From positions 1 through 45,736 of the forward strand of contig NZ_MVHJ01000036.1 of NCBI RefSeq assembly GCF_002086115.1: a stretch of 45,736 nucleotides of DNA, read 5' to 3'. Shown piece by piece: positions 34,669 to 42,160 of this stretch. Positions within the stretch are counted from its first letter, which is position 1, and the number at the start of each line of letters is the position of its first letter. The notes beneath the pieces were generated by a model, which was not told the DNA's origin, made no database searches, and saw only the letters and a program-made list of their open reading frames with translations. The translations under genes and the position numbers were made by a program. The DNA comes from Mycolicibacterium bacteremicum. GTDB lineage: Bacteria > Actinomycetota > Actinomycetes > Mycobacteriales > Mycobacteriaceae.

Positions 34669-35525
34669 CGCGCGGCGAACACTCCCGGTGTCACGCCGGT
34701 GACGCGGCGGAAGTCGCGGCTCAGGTGCGCCTCGTCGGCGTAGCCGAGATCGGCCGCCACCGCGGCCACGGTGGTGGCACCGGTGCGCAGCCGCCATGTC
34801 GCGTCCTGGATGCGGCGGCGGCGCACCAGCCATTTCGGGCTGAGCCCGACCCGGTGGCTGGTCAGTCGCTGCAGGGTGCGCTCGCCGATCCCGAACTGCG
34901 CGCAGACATCGGCGACGCGGTTGACCTCGGGGTTGTCCTCGATGTGGGCGACGATGTCGTTGACGGTGCGGCCCTGCTCGTCGACCGGCAGGAAGCGGCG
35001 CAGAAATTCGGCATAGCAGTCGACGGCCGCCGACTGTGCCTGCCGGGCAATCGGATCGGCGGTCATGACCGCGCGGATCCGACCGGCCAGCGCCGCCCCT
35101 GGCGCGCCGAGCAGGTCGGCGAGCTCGACATGGGTGTCGGTCCACCGCGACACCGCGCCGCCGGTGATCAGTGCCCCGGCGGCCGGTTCGAACATCACCC
35201 CGGCGGCCCAGCCGTCCCCGGTCAGCGGGGTGCCGGCCAATCCCGAGGCCGGACCGTAGAAGCGGGCGTAGGAGTCGGTGACCACCATCAGGCACACCGG
35301 GTACTGCAGCACCTGCTGGGTGAAGGTCTCCCCGGCCGGCACCTGCCAGACCGGAATCCAGAACCGCCGCACCAGACCGGCGAGGTCGGCGGGCGCATCC
35401 GGGCGCGACATGTGGATGGCCGCCCGGTGGGCCGGGTCGAGCAGGTGGGCGGGCTCGTCCGCGACGGTGTTCTCGGGTCTGTCGGGTTTGTCGGGTTTGT
35501 CGGGTTTGTCCAATCCGCTCGCCAT
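34656..35525 (-). CDS. AraC family transcriptional regulator
   Basis: The protein is about 289 residues. The C-terminal 100 residues hold two helix-turn-helices of the AraC type (VADVCAQFGIGERTLQRLTSHRVGLSPKWLVRRRR and VAAVAADLGYADEAHLSRDFRRVTGVTPG). The N-terminal half resembles the DUF6597-type sensor part (LVRRFWIPVWQVPAG). The N-terminus carries a DKPDKPDKPDRP repeat coded by 9-base units; starts at 35549 or 35411 are also possible, the latter leaving the repeat in the promoter. It is divergent from the TIGR03086 gene with 22 bases between starts. Target unknown. Confidence 0.85.
   Translation of the reverse strand: MASGLDKPDKPDKPDRPENTVADEPAHLLDPAHRAAIHMSRPDAPADLAGLVRRFWIPVWQVPAGETFTQQVLQYPVCLMVVTDSYARFYGPASGLAGTPLTGDGWAAGVMFEPAAGALITGGAVSRWTDTHVELADLLGAPGAALAGRIRAVMTADPIARQAQSAAVDCYAEFLRRFLPVDEQGRTVNDIVAHIEDNPEVNRVADVCAQFGIGERTLQRLTSHRVGLSPKWLVRRRRIQDATWRLRTGATTVAAVAADLGYADEAHLSRDFRRVTGVTPGVFAARYVD
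35472..35507. repeat. 9-bp tandem repeat at the AraC gene start
   Basis: Three identical copies of GTCGGGTTT (35481-35507) follow one degenerate copy (35472-35480). On the coding strand they specify the DKP triplet repeat. Copy number could vary without shifting the frame. Confidence 0.85.
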
Positions 35526-35547
35526 CTCACTGCCTAACGTCTGGCCC

Positions 35548-36099
35548 ATGACGGATTCGAGTGTTGCAGAGACCTACGCCGGCCTGACCGACGGGATGGC
35601 CGCCGTGATCGCCGCGGTGGACCCGCAGCAGTGGGATGCCGCGAGTCCGTGCGCGGGCTGGTCGGCGCGCGACGTGCTGGCGCACCTGATCGACACCCAG
35701 CGCGACTTCTTCGAGCGCCACGGATTCACCTTGCCGCCGCGCCCGGACCCCGCCGACCCGGTGGCCGCCTGGTCCTCGCACACCGCCAGGATCCGCGAGA
35801 TCCTGGCCGACCCGCAGGTGGCCGCGCGCGCCTTCGACGGTCATTTCGGCCCGACCACCATCGGCGAGACGCTTCTGCAGTTCTACGGATTCGACCTGAT
35901 CGCACACCGCTGGGACATCGCCGCGGTGACCGCGTCGCCGTACCGCTTCACCGACGGTGAACTGGATCGGTTGGAGGCCGCCATCGCCGGCTTCGGTGAT
36001 GCCATCCGGATGGAGGGTGTGTGCGGTCCGGCCGTGCCGGTCGGCGCCGACGCGGACCGGCAGAGCCGGGTGCTCGCCGCGCTGGGTCGGGCCGGCTGA
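35548..36099 (+). CDS. TIGR03086-type DinB-like metal-binding protein
   Basis: The 183-residue protein has the actinobacterial TIGR03086/maleylpyruvate-isomerase-N pattern: ASPCAGWSARDVLAHLIDTQRDFF, with the first metal-ligand His in DVLAHLI, and FYGFDLIAHRWDIA with a later His. Members form four-helix DinB-like bundles that bind a metal; some act with mycothiol. The ATG at 35548 was chosen because upstream frame runs through the AraC gene. Function unknown beyond a likely thiol or metal role. Confidence 0.78.
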   Translation: MTDSSVAETYAGLTDGMAAVIAAVDPQQWDAASPCAGWSARDVLAHLIDTQRDFFERHGFTLPPRPDPADPVAAWSSHTARIREILADPQVAARAFDGHFGPTTIGETLLQFYGFDLIAHRWDIAAVTASPYRFTDGELDRLEAAIAGFGDAIRMEGVCGPAVPVGADADRQSRVLAALGRAG

Positions 36100-36407
36100 G
36101 CGACGGGTCCCGGTGCGCCCCCGGCGGCCGACCCGGTTCCTGCGACTACGTCTGCTGACTGCGACGACCAGATTGCCGCCAGGGTTGCCGATTGCCCGCT
36201 CCCTGGAATGCCGGACGACCGTGGACCCGGTCTCGCGACGAGATCGGGTGCACGGTCGTACCGTGGTGGTCGTCCGCCCCGATTCGCGACCCTCGTGTCG
36301 ATCTCGGCCAAGCGTCTCGCAGGGGTACCCGGCCCGGAATTCCCCACCCGGGCCGGTTTCGCCTGTTGCAACCGCATTGCAACGTGACGCAGATTACGGT
36401 GCTGTCC
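36100..36407. promoter_or_regulatory. 308-base intergenic region with paired TTGCAA sites
   Basis: No gene is seen here. Near its end are two TTGCAA motifs (36366-36371 and 36377-36382) starting 11 bases apart, the first within the palindrome GTTGCAAC. They lie 31-42 bases before the prpE start. TTTGCAAA-type cores are recognised by the RamB/PrpR regulators of acetate and propionate metabolism, which would fit the downstream gene. Confidence 0.4.
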
Positions 36408-38285
36408 ATGTCCGGCTACCGTGCAATTTTCGACGCCAGCATCTCCGACCCGGAGGCGTTCTGGGCCGACGCCGCCAAGGCCGTCACCTGGACCCGGGAA
36501 CCACAGCGGGTGCTCGACGATGACAACCCGCCGTTCTACCGGTGGTTCCCCGGCGGCGAGCTCAACACCTGCGCCAATGCCCTCGACCGGCATATCGGCG
36601 AGCGCGGTGACCAGGCGGCGCTGATCTACGACTCCCCGGTGACCGGCACGAAGCGCACCTACACCTACCGCGAGCTGCTCGACCAGACCGCCCGGTTCGC
36701 CGGCGTGCTGCGCGGCCTCGGCGTCGAAAAGGGCGACCGGGTGGTCATCTACATGCCGATGGTGCCCGAGGCCGTCATCGCCATGCTGGCCTGCGCCCGG
36801 CTCGGCGCGGTGCACTCGGTGGTGTTCGGCGGTTTCGCCGGCCACGAGCTGGCCACCCGCATCGACGACGCCCGGCCCACCGTGGTGGTGTCGGCGTCCT
36901 GCGGTATCGAGCCGACCCGCACCGTCGAGTACAAGCCGATGCTGGACACCGCGCTCACGCTGGCCGAGCACACCACGCCCAAGTGTGTGATCCTGCAGCG
37001 CGAACAGCATCCCTGCGAGCTGATCGAGGGCCGCGATATCGACTGGGCGGAGGCCATGGCTGCCGCCGAGCCGGTGGACCCGGTCCCGGTGGCCGCCACC
37101 GATCCGCTGTACGTGCTCTACACCTCCGGCACCACCGGCAGGCCCAAGGGCATCGTCCGCGACAACGGCGGGCACGCCGTCGCGCTGCTGTGGACCATGC
37201 GCCACATCTACGACCTGAACCCCGGTGAGGTGTTCTGGGCGGCCTCCGATGTCGGCTGGGTCGTCGGGCACTCCTACATCGTCTACGCGCCACTGTTGCT
37301 GGGCGCGACCACCGTTCTCTACGAAGGAAAACCGGTCGGGACGCCGGATGCCGGCGCGTTCTGGCGGGTGGCCGCCGAACACAACGTCAAGGCGCTGTTC
37401 ACCGCGCCGACCGCCATCCGGGCCATCAAGAAGGAGGACCCGGACGCCACCAAGCTCGCCGACTACGACCTGTCCGGATTGAAGTACCTGTTCCAGGCCG
37501 GCGAGCGGCTGGACCCGGGCACCTACGAGTGGGCATCGTCGAAGCTGGGCATCCCGATCATCGACCACTGGTGGCAGACCGAGACCGGGTGGGCGATCGC
37601 GGCCGACCCGATGGGTATCGAGCAGCTACCGGTCAAGGCGGGGTCGGCAACGGTGCCGATGCCCGGTTACGACGTCCGGGTGCTGCGCCCGGACGGCTCG
37701 GAATGCGATGCGGGCGAGGAAGGTTCGATCGTCGTCAAGCTGCCGTTGCCGCCGGGCACGCTGCCGACGCTGTGGGGCGAGGACGACCGTTACGTGTCGT
37801 CCTATCTGCGGGCCTTCGACGGGTACTACCTGACCGGCGACGGCGGGCACATCGACTCCGACGGGTACCTGTTCGTGGTCGGACGCACCGATGACGTCAT
37901 CAACGTGGCCGGGCACCGGATGTCGACGGGGTCCATCGAGGCCGTGCTGGCCACCCACCCCGCGGTCGCCGAGTGCGCGGTGATCGGGGTGTCCGATGAT
38001 CTCAAGGGTCAGGTCCCGCGCGCGCTGGTGGTGCTCAAATCCGGGTTCACCGCCGACGGACTGGACACCGAGTTGATCGAGGCGGTGCGCAACGACATCG
38101 GTGCCGTCGCGAGCTTCAAGCTGGTGGATGTGGTTGCGGCGCTGCCGAAGACCCGCTCGGGCAAGATCCTGCGCAAGACGATGCGCGGGATCGCCGACGG
38201 TAAGGACGAGCCGGTGCCCTCGACCATCGAGGATCCCTCGGTGTTGGAGGCGCTGAAGGCCACGCTGTCGCAACGCCGAAACTGA
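36408..38285 (+). CDS. prpE: Propionyl-CoA synthetase (PrpE-like)
   Basis: The 625-residue ANL-superfamily ligase has the length and layout of PrpE (628 in E. coli). Motifs include the ATP loop LYTSGTTGRPKG (about 235), DHWWQTETGW, YYLTGDGGHIDSDGYLFVVGR and GHRMSTGSIE, and the catalytic lysine K586 in KTRSGKILRK. It activates propionate (possibly acetate or related short acids) with ATP and CoA in the cytosol. SASCGIEPTRTVEYKPML in the N-terminal half is typical of PrpE rather than AcsA. The ATG at 36408 follows the TTGCAA pair. prpBCD genes are not in this window. A hairpin terminator follows. Confidence 0.85.
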   Translation: MSGYRAIFDASISDPEAFWADAAKAVTWTREPQRVLDDDNPPFYRWFPGGELNTCANALDRHIGERGDQAALIYDSPVTGTKRTYTYRELLDQTARFAGVLRGLGVEKGDRVVIYMPMVPEAVIAMLACARLGAVHSVVFGGFAGHELATRIDDARPTVVVSASCGIEPTRTVEYKPMLDTALTLAEHTTPKCVILQREQHPCELIEGRDIDWAEAMAAAEPVDPVPVAATDPLYVLYTSGTTGRPKGIVRDNGGHAVALLWTMRHIYDLNPGEVFWAASDVGWVVGHSYIVYAPLLLGATTVLYEGKPVGTPDAGAFWRVAAEHNVKALFTAPTAIRAIKKEDPDATKLADYDLSGLKYLFQAGERLDPGTYEWASSKLGIPIIDHWWQTETGWAIAADPMGIEQLPVKAGSATVPMPGYDVRVLRPDGSECDAGEEGSIVVKLPLPPGTLPTLWGEDDRYVSSYLRAFDGYYLTGDGGHIDSDGYLFVVGRTDDVINVAGHRMSTGSIEAVLATHPAVAECAVIGVSDDLKGQVPRALVVLKSGFTADGLDTELIEAVRNDIGAVASFKLVDVVAALPKTRSGKILRKTMRGIADGKDEPVPSTIEDPSVLEALKATLSQRRN

Positions 38286-38289
38286 GGAC

Positions 38290-38320
38290 GATGGCGGGAT
38301 CGGGCGCCGATCTCGCCATC
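38290..38320 (+). terminator. Hairpin between prpE and the P450 gene
   Basis: Two 13-base arms (38290-38302 and 38308-38320) pair around a 5-base loop with one G-T mismatch, starting 5 bases after the prpE stop. The position between convergent genes supports a transcription terminator, possibly bidirectional; there is no long T run, as is usual in mycobacteria. Confidence 0.6.
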
Positions 38321-38340
38321 ATCTTCAGAGCCGGCCGGTC

Positions 38341-39522
38341 CTAGAACGTGATTCGCAGCTTCTCCCAGCCGCGCACGGTCGAGGTCGGTGCCAGCTGTGC
38401 GGTGTCGTAGTCGATCTCCCACTCGGGGAACCGGTTGAGTAACTCGTCGAGGGCCACCCGGCCTTCGAGGCGGGCGAGATTGGCTCCGAGGCAGTAGTGC
38501 AGACCCTTACCGAAGGTGAGGTGGCTGATGTTGTCCCGGTGAATGTCGAACTGATCGGGCGACCGGTAGCGGCGCGGGTCCCGGTTGGCCGCACCGAACA
38601 GCAGCAGCATCGCACTGCCGGCCGGCACGGTCTGCCCATGCGCTTCGAAATCCCTTGCCACCCAACGCGCGACGTGTGGTCCGGTCGGCTCGAACCGCAG
38701 CGTCTCGTCGACCACACGGTTCAACAGCGAGCGATCCCTTTGCACCTGCCTGCGCTGGTCGGGATGTTCGGCGAGCACCTTGGCCAGCCAGCCGATCAGT
38801 CTGCCGGTGGTCTCGTTGCCCGCGCCGGCGACCACCTGGGTGTAGTGCAGCACCTCCTTGCGGGTGAGCTTGCGGGTCACCCCGTCCTGGTCGGTGAACT
38901 CGACGTTGAGCAGCGCGGTCATCAGGTCGTCGGACGGGTGCTCGGAGCGCCATTGCACGTAATCGGCGTAGATGCGGCCATCGGCGATCCTGTCGGCATC
39001 GCGCACCTTCATCGGGGCGCCGGGCCTGGTGCGCAGGTTCGCGTCATTGGCGTCGCGCACGCCGATCTGCTCGGATTCGGGGATGCCCAGGAGCATTCCG
39101 ATGACGCGCATCGGCATCATCGACGCCAGCTCGGCGATGATGTCGAAGCCGCCGGAACCCACCTGCGGGTCCAGGCAGCGCACACAGAACTCGCGGATCT
39201 GATCCTCGATGGCCGCCATCCGGCGTGGGGTGAAGACCCGCGACATCAACGAGCGCAGCATCGAGTGCACCGGCGGGTCCTCGAACATCATCACCCCCTC
39301 GGGCATGTCGAAGTCCGACTGCACCAGCTCCAGGATGTCACTTCGGCTGTTGGAGAACGTCTCCCAGTCCGACAGAGCCCGCTCGACGTCAGCGTGCCGG
39401 GACAGCGCCCAGAACCGGTAGGTCTCGTTGTGATACAGCGGCGCCTCGTCGCGCAGTGCCGCATACGTCGGATACGGATCGCGCACGATGCCGACGTCGT
39501 ACGGGTCGTAGTAAACCGTCAC
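38341..39522 (-). CDS. Cytochrome P450
   Basis: The 393-residue bacterial P450 shows the I-helix AGAGNETTGRLI, the K-helix ETLR, and the haem-binding loop FGKGLHYCLGANLAR with the thiolate C344. Membrane segments and an export signal are absent, so it is a soluble class I enzyme needing ferredoxin, which is not encoded here. The GTG start overlaps the stop of the SDR gene by four bases, so the two are coupled. The pairing with a mycofactocin-type SDR suggests oxidation of an alcohol made by the P450. Substrate unknown. Confidence 0.93.
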   Translation of the reverse strand: MTVYYDPYDVGIVRDPYPTYAALRDEAPLYHNETYRFWALSRHADVERALSDWETFSNSRSDILELVQSDFDMPEGVMMFEDPPVHSMLRSLMSRVFTPRRMAAIEDQIREFCVRCLDPQVGSGGFDIIAELASMMPMRVIGMLLGIPESEQIGVRDANDANLRTRPGAPMKVRDADRIADGRIYADYVQWRSEHPSDDLMTALLNVEFTDQDGVTRKLTRKEVLHYTQVVAGAGNETTGRLIGWLAKVLAEHPDQRRQVQRDRSLLNRVVDETLRFEPTGPHVARWVARDFEAHGQTVPAGSAMLLLFGAANRDPRRYRSPDQFDIHRDNISHLTFGKGLHYCLGANLARLEGRVALDELLNRFPEWEIDYDTAQLAPTSTVRGWEKLRITF

Positions 39523-40355
39523 TTCAGGCAGCTGCCCGCGTCGACCGGCAGCGTCACACCGGTGATGTAGCGCGCCTCATCCGAGGCCAGGAACAGCACC
39601 GCGTTGCTGATGTCCTCGGGTGTCACCCACGGGATCGGCAGCATGTGGAAGGCCCGGCAGATGGGTTCCAGATCATCAGGCCCCGGGTCCTCCAGGTCGG
39701 GGCGGAACATCCGATAGGTCTTGTCGTTCATCAGCATCGGACTGTTGACGTGGGTGGGATGCACCGAGTTCACCCTGATGGAGTGCTGGCCAAGCTCCAC
39801 GGCGAAGCTGCGCATCAGACCGACCACACCGTGTTTGGCCGCGACGTAGTGACCGGTGTGCGGGTAGGCCTTGGTACCGGCCACCGAACTCGTCAGGATG
39901 ACGGAACCACCATGCCCGCCGGCCAGGATGTGGGGCACCGCGGCCTTCACCGACTTCCAGACCCCGGAAAGGTTGACGTCGATCATCTCCTGCCAGAGAT
40001 CCTCGTCCATCCGGTCGAGTTTCACCCCGGTGGTGCCGATGCCTGCGTTGGCGACGACGATGTCGAGCCGGCCCAGTTGTTCGACGCCGCTGCCGACCGC
40101 GTCGGTGAGGGCGGCGTGATCGCGCACATCCACCTCGGCGGTGACGATCCGGCGGCCCAGATTCTTGACCAGATCCGCGGTCTCGGCCAGATCCTCCACA
40201 GTGGCGCCGAGCGCCGGTGACCTGTCGAAGGCGGCACAGATATCGACGGCAATGATGTCGGCACCCTCGGCGGCCAGCCGGACCGCGTGACTGCGGCCCT
40301 GGCCCCGGGCAGCGCCGGTGATGAATGCAACCTTGCCCTCGACCCGACCCGCCAT
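39519..40355 (-). CDS. Mycofactocin-coupled SDR oxidoreductase
   Basis: The 278-residue short-chain dehydrogenase opens with VEGKVAFITGAARGQGRSHAVR and LAAEGADIIAVDICAAF, the signature of the mycofactocin-associated SDR subfamily (TIGR03971), which holds NAD tightly and passes electrons to the peptide-derived cofactor mycofactocin. The catalytic S and Y-x-x-x-K are in LTSSVAG and HYVAAKHG. The ATG at 40355 is directly before this motif. It is the first gene of a unit with the P450 and divergent from a TetR gene. The alcohol substrate is unknown. Confidence 0.88.
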   Translation of the reverse strand: MAGRVEGKVAFITGAARGQGRSHAVRLAAEGADIIAVDICAAFDRSPALGATVEDLAETADLVKNLGRRIVTAEVDVRDHAALTDAVGSGVEQLGRLDIVVANAGIGTTGVKLDRMDEDLWQEMIDVNLSGVWKSVKAAVPHILAGGHGGSVILTSSVAGTKAYPHTGHYVAAKHGVVGLMRSFAVELGQHSIRVNSVHPTHVNSPMLMNDKTYRMFRPDLEDPGPDDLEPICRAFHMLPIPWVTPEDISNAVLFLASDEARYITGVTLPVDAGSCLK

Positions 40356-40372
40356 GGCTCGTCCTCCACCTT

Positions 40373-40388
40373 TTGGGCACTCGCCCAA
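40373..40388. promoter_or_regulatory. Inverted repeat between divergent SDR and TetR genes
   Basis: TTGGGC (40373-40378) and GCCCAA (40383-40388) are perfect inverted repeats with a 4-base spacer, lying 17 bases from each start. A TetR-type operator controlling both directions would sit exactly here. Confidence 0.5.
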
Positions 40389-40404
40389 GATGTATGCTCG
40401 GCCC

Positions 40405-41154
40405 ATGTCTAGCAGCGCAGCTGCAAAGCGGTCAAGGGAGCGGGATTCGACGACCCGCAGCGCATTGATCCGAGCGACCGCCCAAATCATGCTGGACGAG
40501 GGGTATGCCGCGGCGACATCGCGGCGGGTGGCCGCCCGGGCCGGTGTGAAGCCGGCGCTGGTGCATTACTACTTCCCGAGCATGGACGACCTCTACCTCG
40601 CCGTCCTGCAGTCCGGTGCCGAGATCAACCTGGATCGCCAGCGCCAGACGCTCAGCCAGGATGCGCCGCTGCGTGCGCTCTGGGAGCTCAACAACACCGC
40701 GGGTGCGCAGCTGTGGATGGAATTCATGGCGCTGGCCAACCATCGCAAAACGATCCGCAGCGAGATTGCCGCCTACGCCACCCGCTTCCGGGACCTCGAG
40801 GAGGCCACGCTGAGCGCGGCGCTACGAGCCCACGGTGTCGATACCGACGCGTTCCCGCCGGTGGTGATGTCGATGATCGTCGCCGGCCTGGCGCGCATCA
40901 TGGTGCTGGAAGACGGCCTGGGTATCGACCGCGGGCACCGCGAGGCGCAAGCCTTCATCGATCGCCATCTGAACCGTTTCGAATTGCCGGGCCACCCGGG
41001 TCAGAGCCCCGCGCGCTCCAGCGCCTCGTCGAACTCCTCATCGGCGACCCGCTCGGATTTGCCGTCGGCGACCGCCCGCTCCCAGACCGCCACGACCTCG
41101 TCGGAGACCAGGGCGAACTTGGCGTCCCAGACCTCGGAGTCGAACCGCCAGTAG
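40405..41154 (+). CDS. TetR family transcriptional regulator
   Basis: The 249-residue protein has a TetR helix-turn-helix (about 13-62: ALIRATAQIMLDEGYAAATSRRVAARAGVKPALVHYYFPSMDD written in pieces; the key is ALVHYYF) and a helical ligand domain. The last 50 or so residues are Ser/Thr/Ala-rich with no structure and lie antisense to the 3' end of the siderophore-interacting protein gene (154 bases overlap). The original stop was probably lost near residue 200. It likely represses itself and the SDR-P450 unit through the inverted repeat at 40373-40388. Confidence 0.85.
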   Translation: MSSSAAAKRSRERDSTTRSALIRATAQIMLDEGYAAATSRRVAARAGVKPALVHYYFPSMDDLYLAVLQSGAEINLDRQRQTLSQDAPLRALWELNNTAGAQLWMEFMALANHRKTIRSEIAAYATRFRDLEEATLSAALRAHGVDTDAFPPVVMSMIVAGLARIMVLEDGLGIDRGHREAQAFIDRHLNRFELPGHPGQSPARSSASSNSSSATRSDLPSATARSQTATTSSETRANLASQTSESNRQ

Positions 41155-41837
41155 CCGGTGACGTCGAGTTGGTCGACCGTCCAGCCGGCCCCGCGCAAAA
41201 ACTTGCGCACCGCCCGCGACTCCGCGGCCTCCCCCGCGAACCAGCAGTACCCCTTGCCCTCCGGTAGTACCTGGGCACGGACCGTCGCCGCGAGTTCGCT
41301 TGTCGCATGGCCGTTTCCGCTGCCCACCCGGCGCACCAGGGTCAGCCCGGCAGCGGTCGGCAGGTAGTCCAGGTCGTCGTCGTCGACAACCTCGACGATC
41401 GCCGTGACCGGCACCGCGCCCGGCAGCTCGTCGATGATTCGGGCCAGCGCCGGCAGGCCCGCCATATCAGCCACCAGCAGCTGCCATTCGGTGTCCGGGG
41501 CCGGGCGATACCACGACCGGGCGTGGTCGAGCCCGACCCGGTCACCGGCAGCGGCGCGGGCCGCCCAGCTCGTCGCGACGCCGCGGGCGTGCAGCACGAT
41601 GTCGACGACGATGCGGTCACGGTCGTGGGAACGCACCGAGTAGTTGCGCGCCTCGGCGTCCGCAGCCTGCGGGTCGACGCGCGTCCCGTCGCTTGCTGTC
41701 GGGAAGTAGATGGCGACGGCCGAGTCCCCACCCGGTTTGACGTCGAGGGCCGCCGGGTCGTCGACCTGCAGGGTGATCCGGCGCAGCCGGGGGTTCAGGT
41801 GTGTCGCCTCGACGACCGATGCATACGAGAAGCTCAC
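41001..41837 (-). CDS. Siderophore-interacting protein (flavin ferric reductase)
   Basis: The 278-residue protein belongs to the SIP/ViuB family: the FAD-binding ARNYSVRSHD motif, WQLLVADMAGLPALARII, and GYCWFAGEAAESRAVRKFLR for NADPH. These cytosolic enzymes reduce ferric siderophores to free iron. The C-terminus (EFDEALERAGL) is complete and overlaps the extended TetR gene on the opposite strand. No IdeR box is evident just upstream by eye. It is likely monocistronic. Confidence 0.88.
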   Translation of the reverse strand: MSFSYASVVEATHLNPRLRRITLQVDDPAALDVKPGGDSAVAIYFPTASDGTRVDPQAADAEARNYSVRSHDRDRIVVDIVLHARGVATSWAARAAAGDRVGLDHARSWYRPAPDTEWQLLVADMAGLPALARIIDELPGAVPVTAIVEVVDDDDLDYLPTAAGLTLVRRVGSGNGHATSELAATVRAQVLPEGKGYCWFAGEAAESRAVRKFLRGAGWTVDQLDVTGYWRFDSEVWDAKFALVSDEVVAVWERAVADGKSERVADEEFDEALERAGL

Positions 41838-42160
41838 GTGTCCGAGGCTATCCGGAAATCGGGACGGGCAGGTGACTCCCCCGCCGCGCAGCCGACAGCT
41901 CCGCTCATACCGGGTAGCCGAGCACCGGCCCGTCCACGGCGATCCGCACCCGCTGTCCGGCGACGTAGGACTGTGTTGCGGGACAACGGAGGCGTTACTG
42001 AGAATCGCTCCGGAGGGTCCCGGCGGGTGCTCGACGAGCGTTCGCCCCGCCCGATGCCGGACCGCGGGGCCGGGTGCGAAGAGATCGCCGCCCGCCCGCG
42101 CTACGGAGTCATCCCAAAGTCACTGGACAGCAATACTTCTCAGACGAGCCAACATCGGAT
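41838..42160. other. Intergenic stretch with a possible gene remnant
   Basis: This 323-base region has no intact gene. On the minus strand, 41905-41972 reads SYVAGQRVRIAVDGPVLGYPV followed by a stop, which looks like the C-terminus of a deleted gene. Upstream of it, to 42160, I see no coding pattern. The remnant's family is not recognised. Confidence 0.3.
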
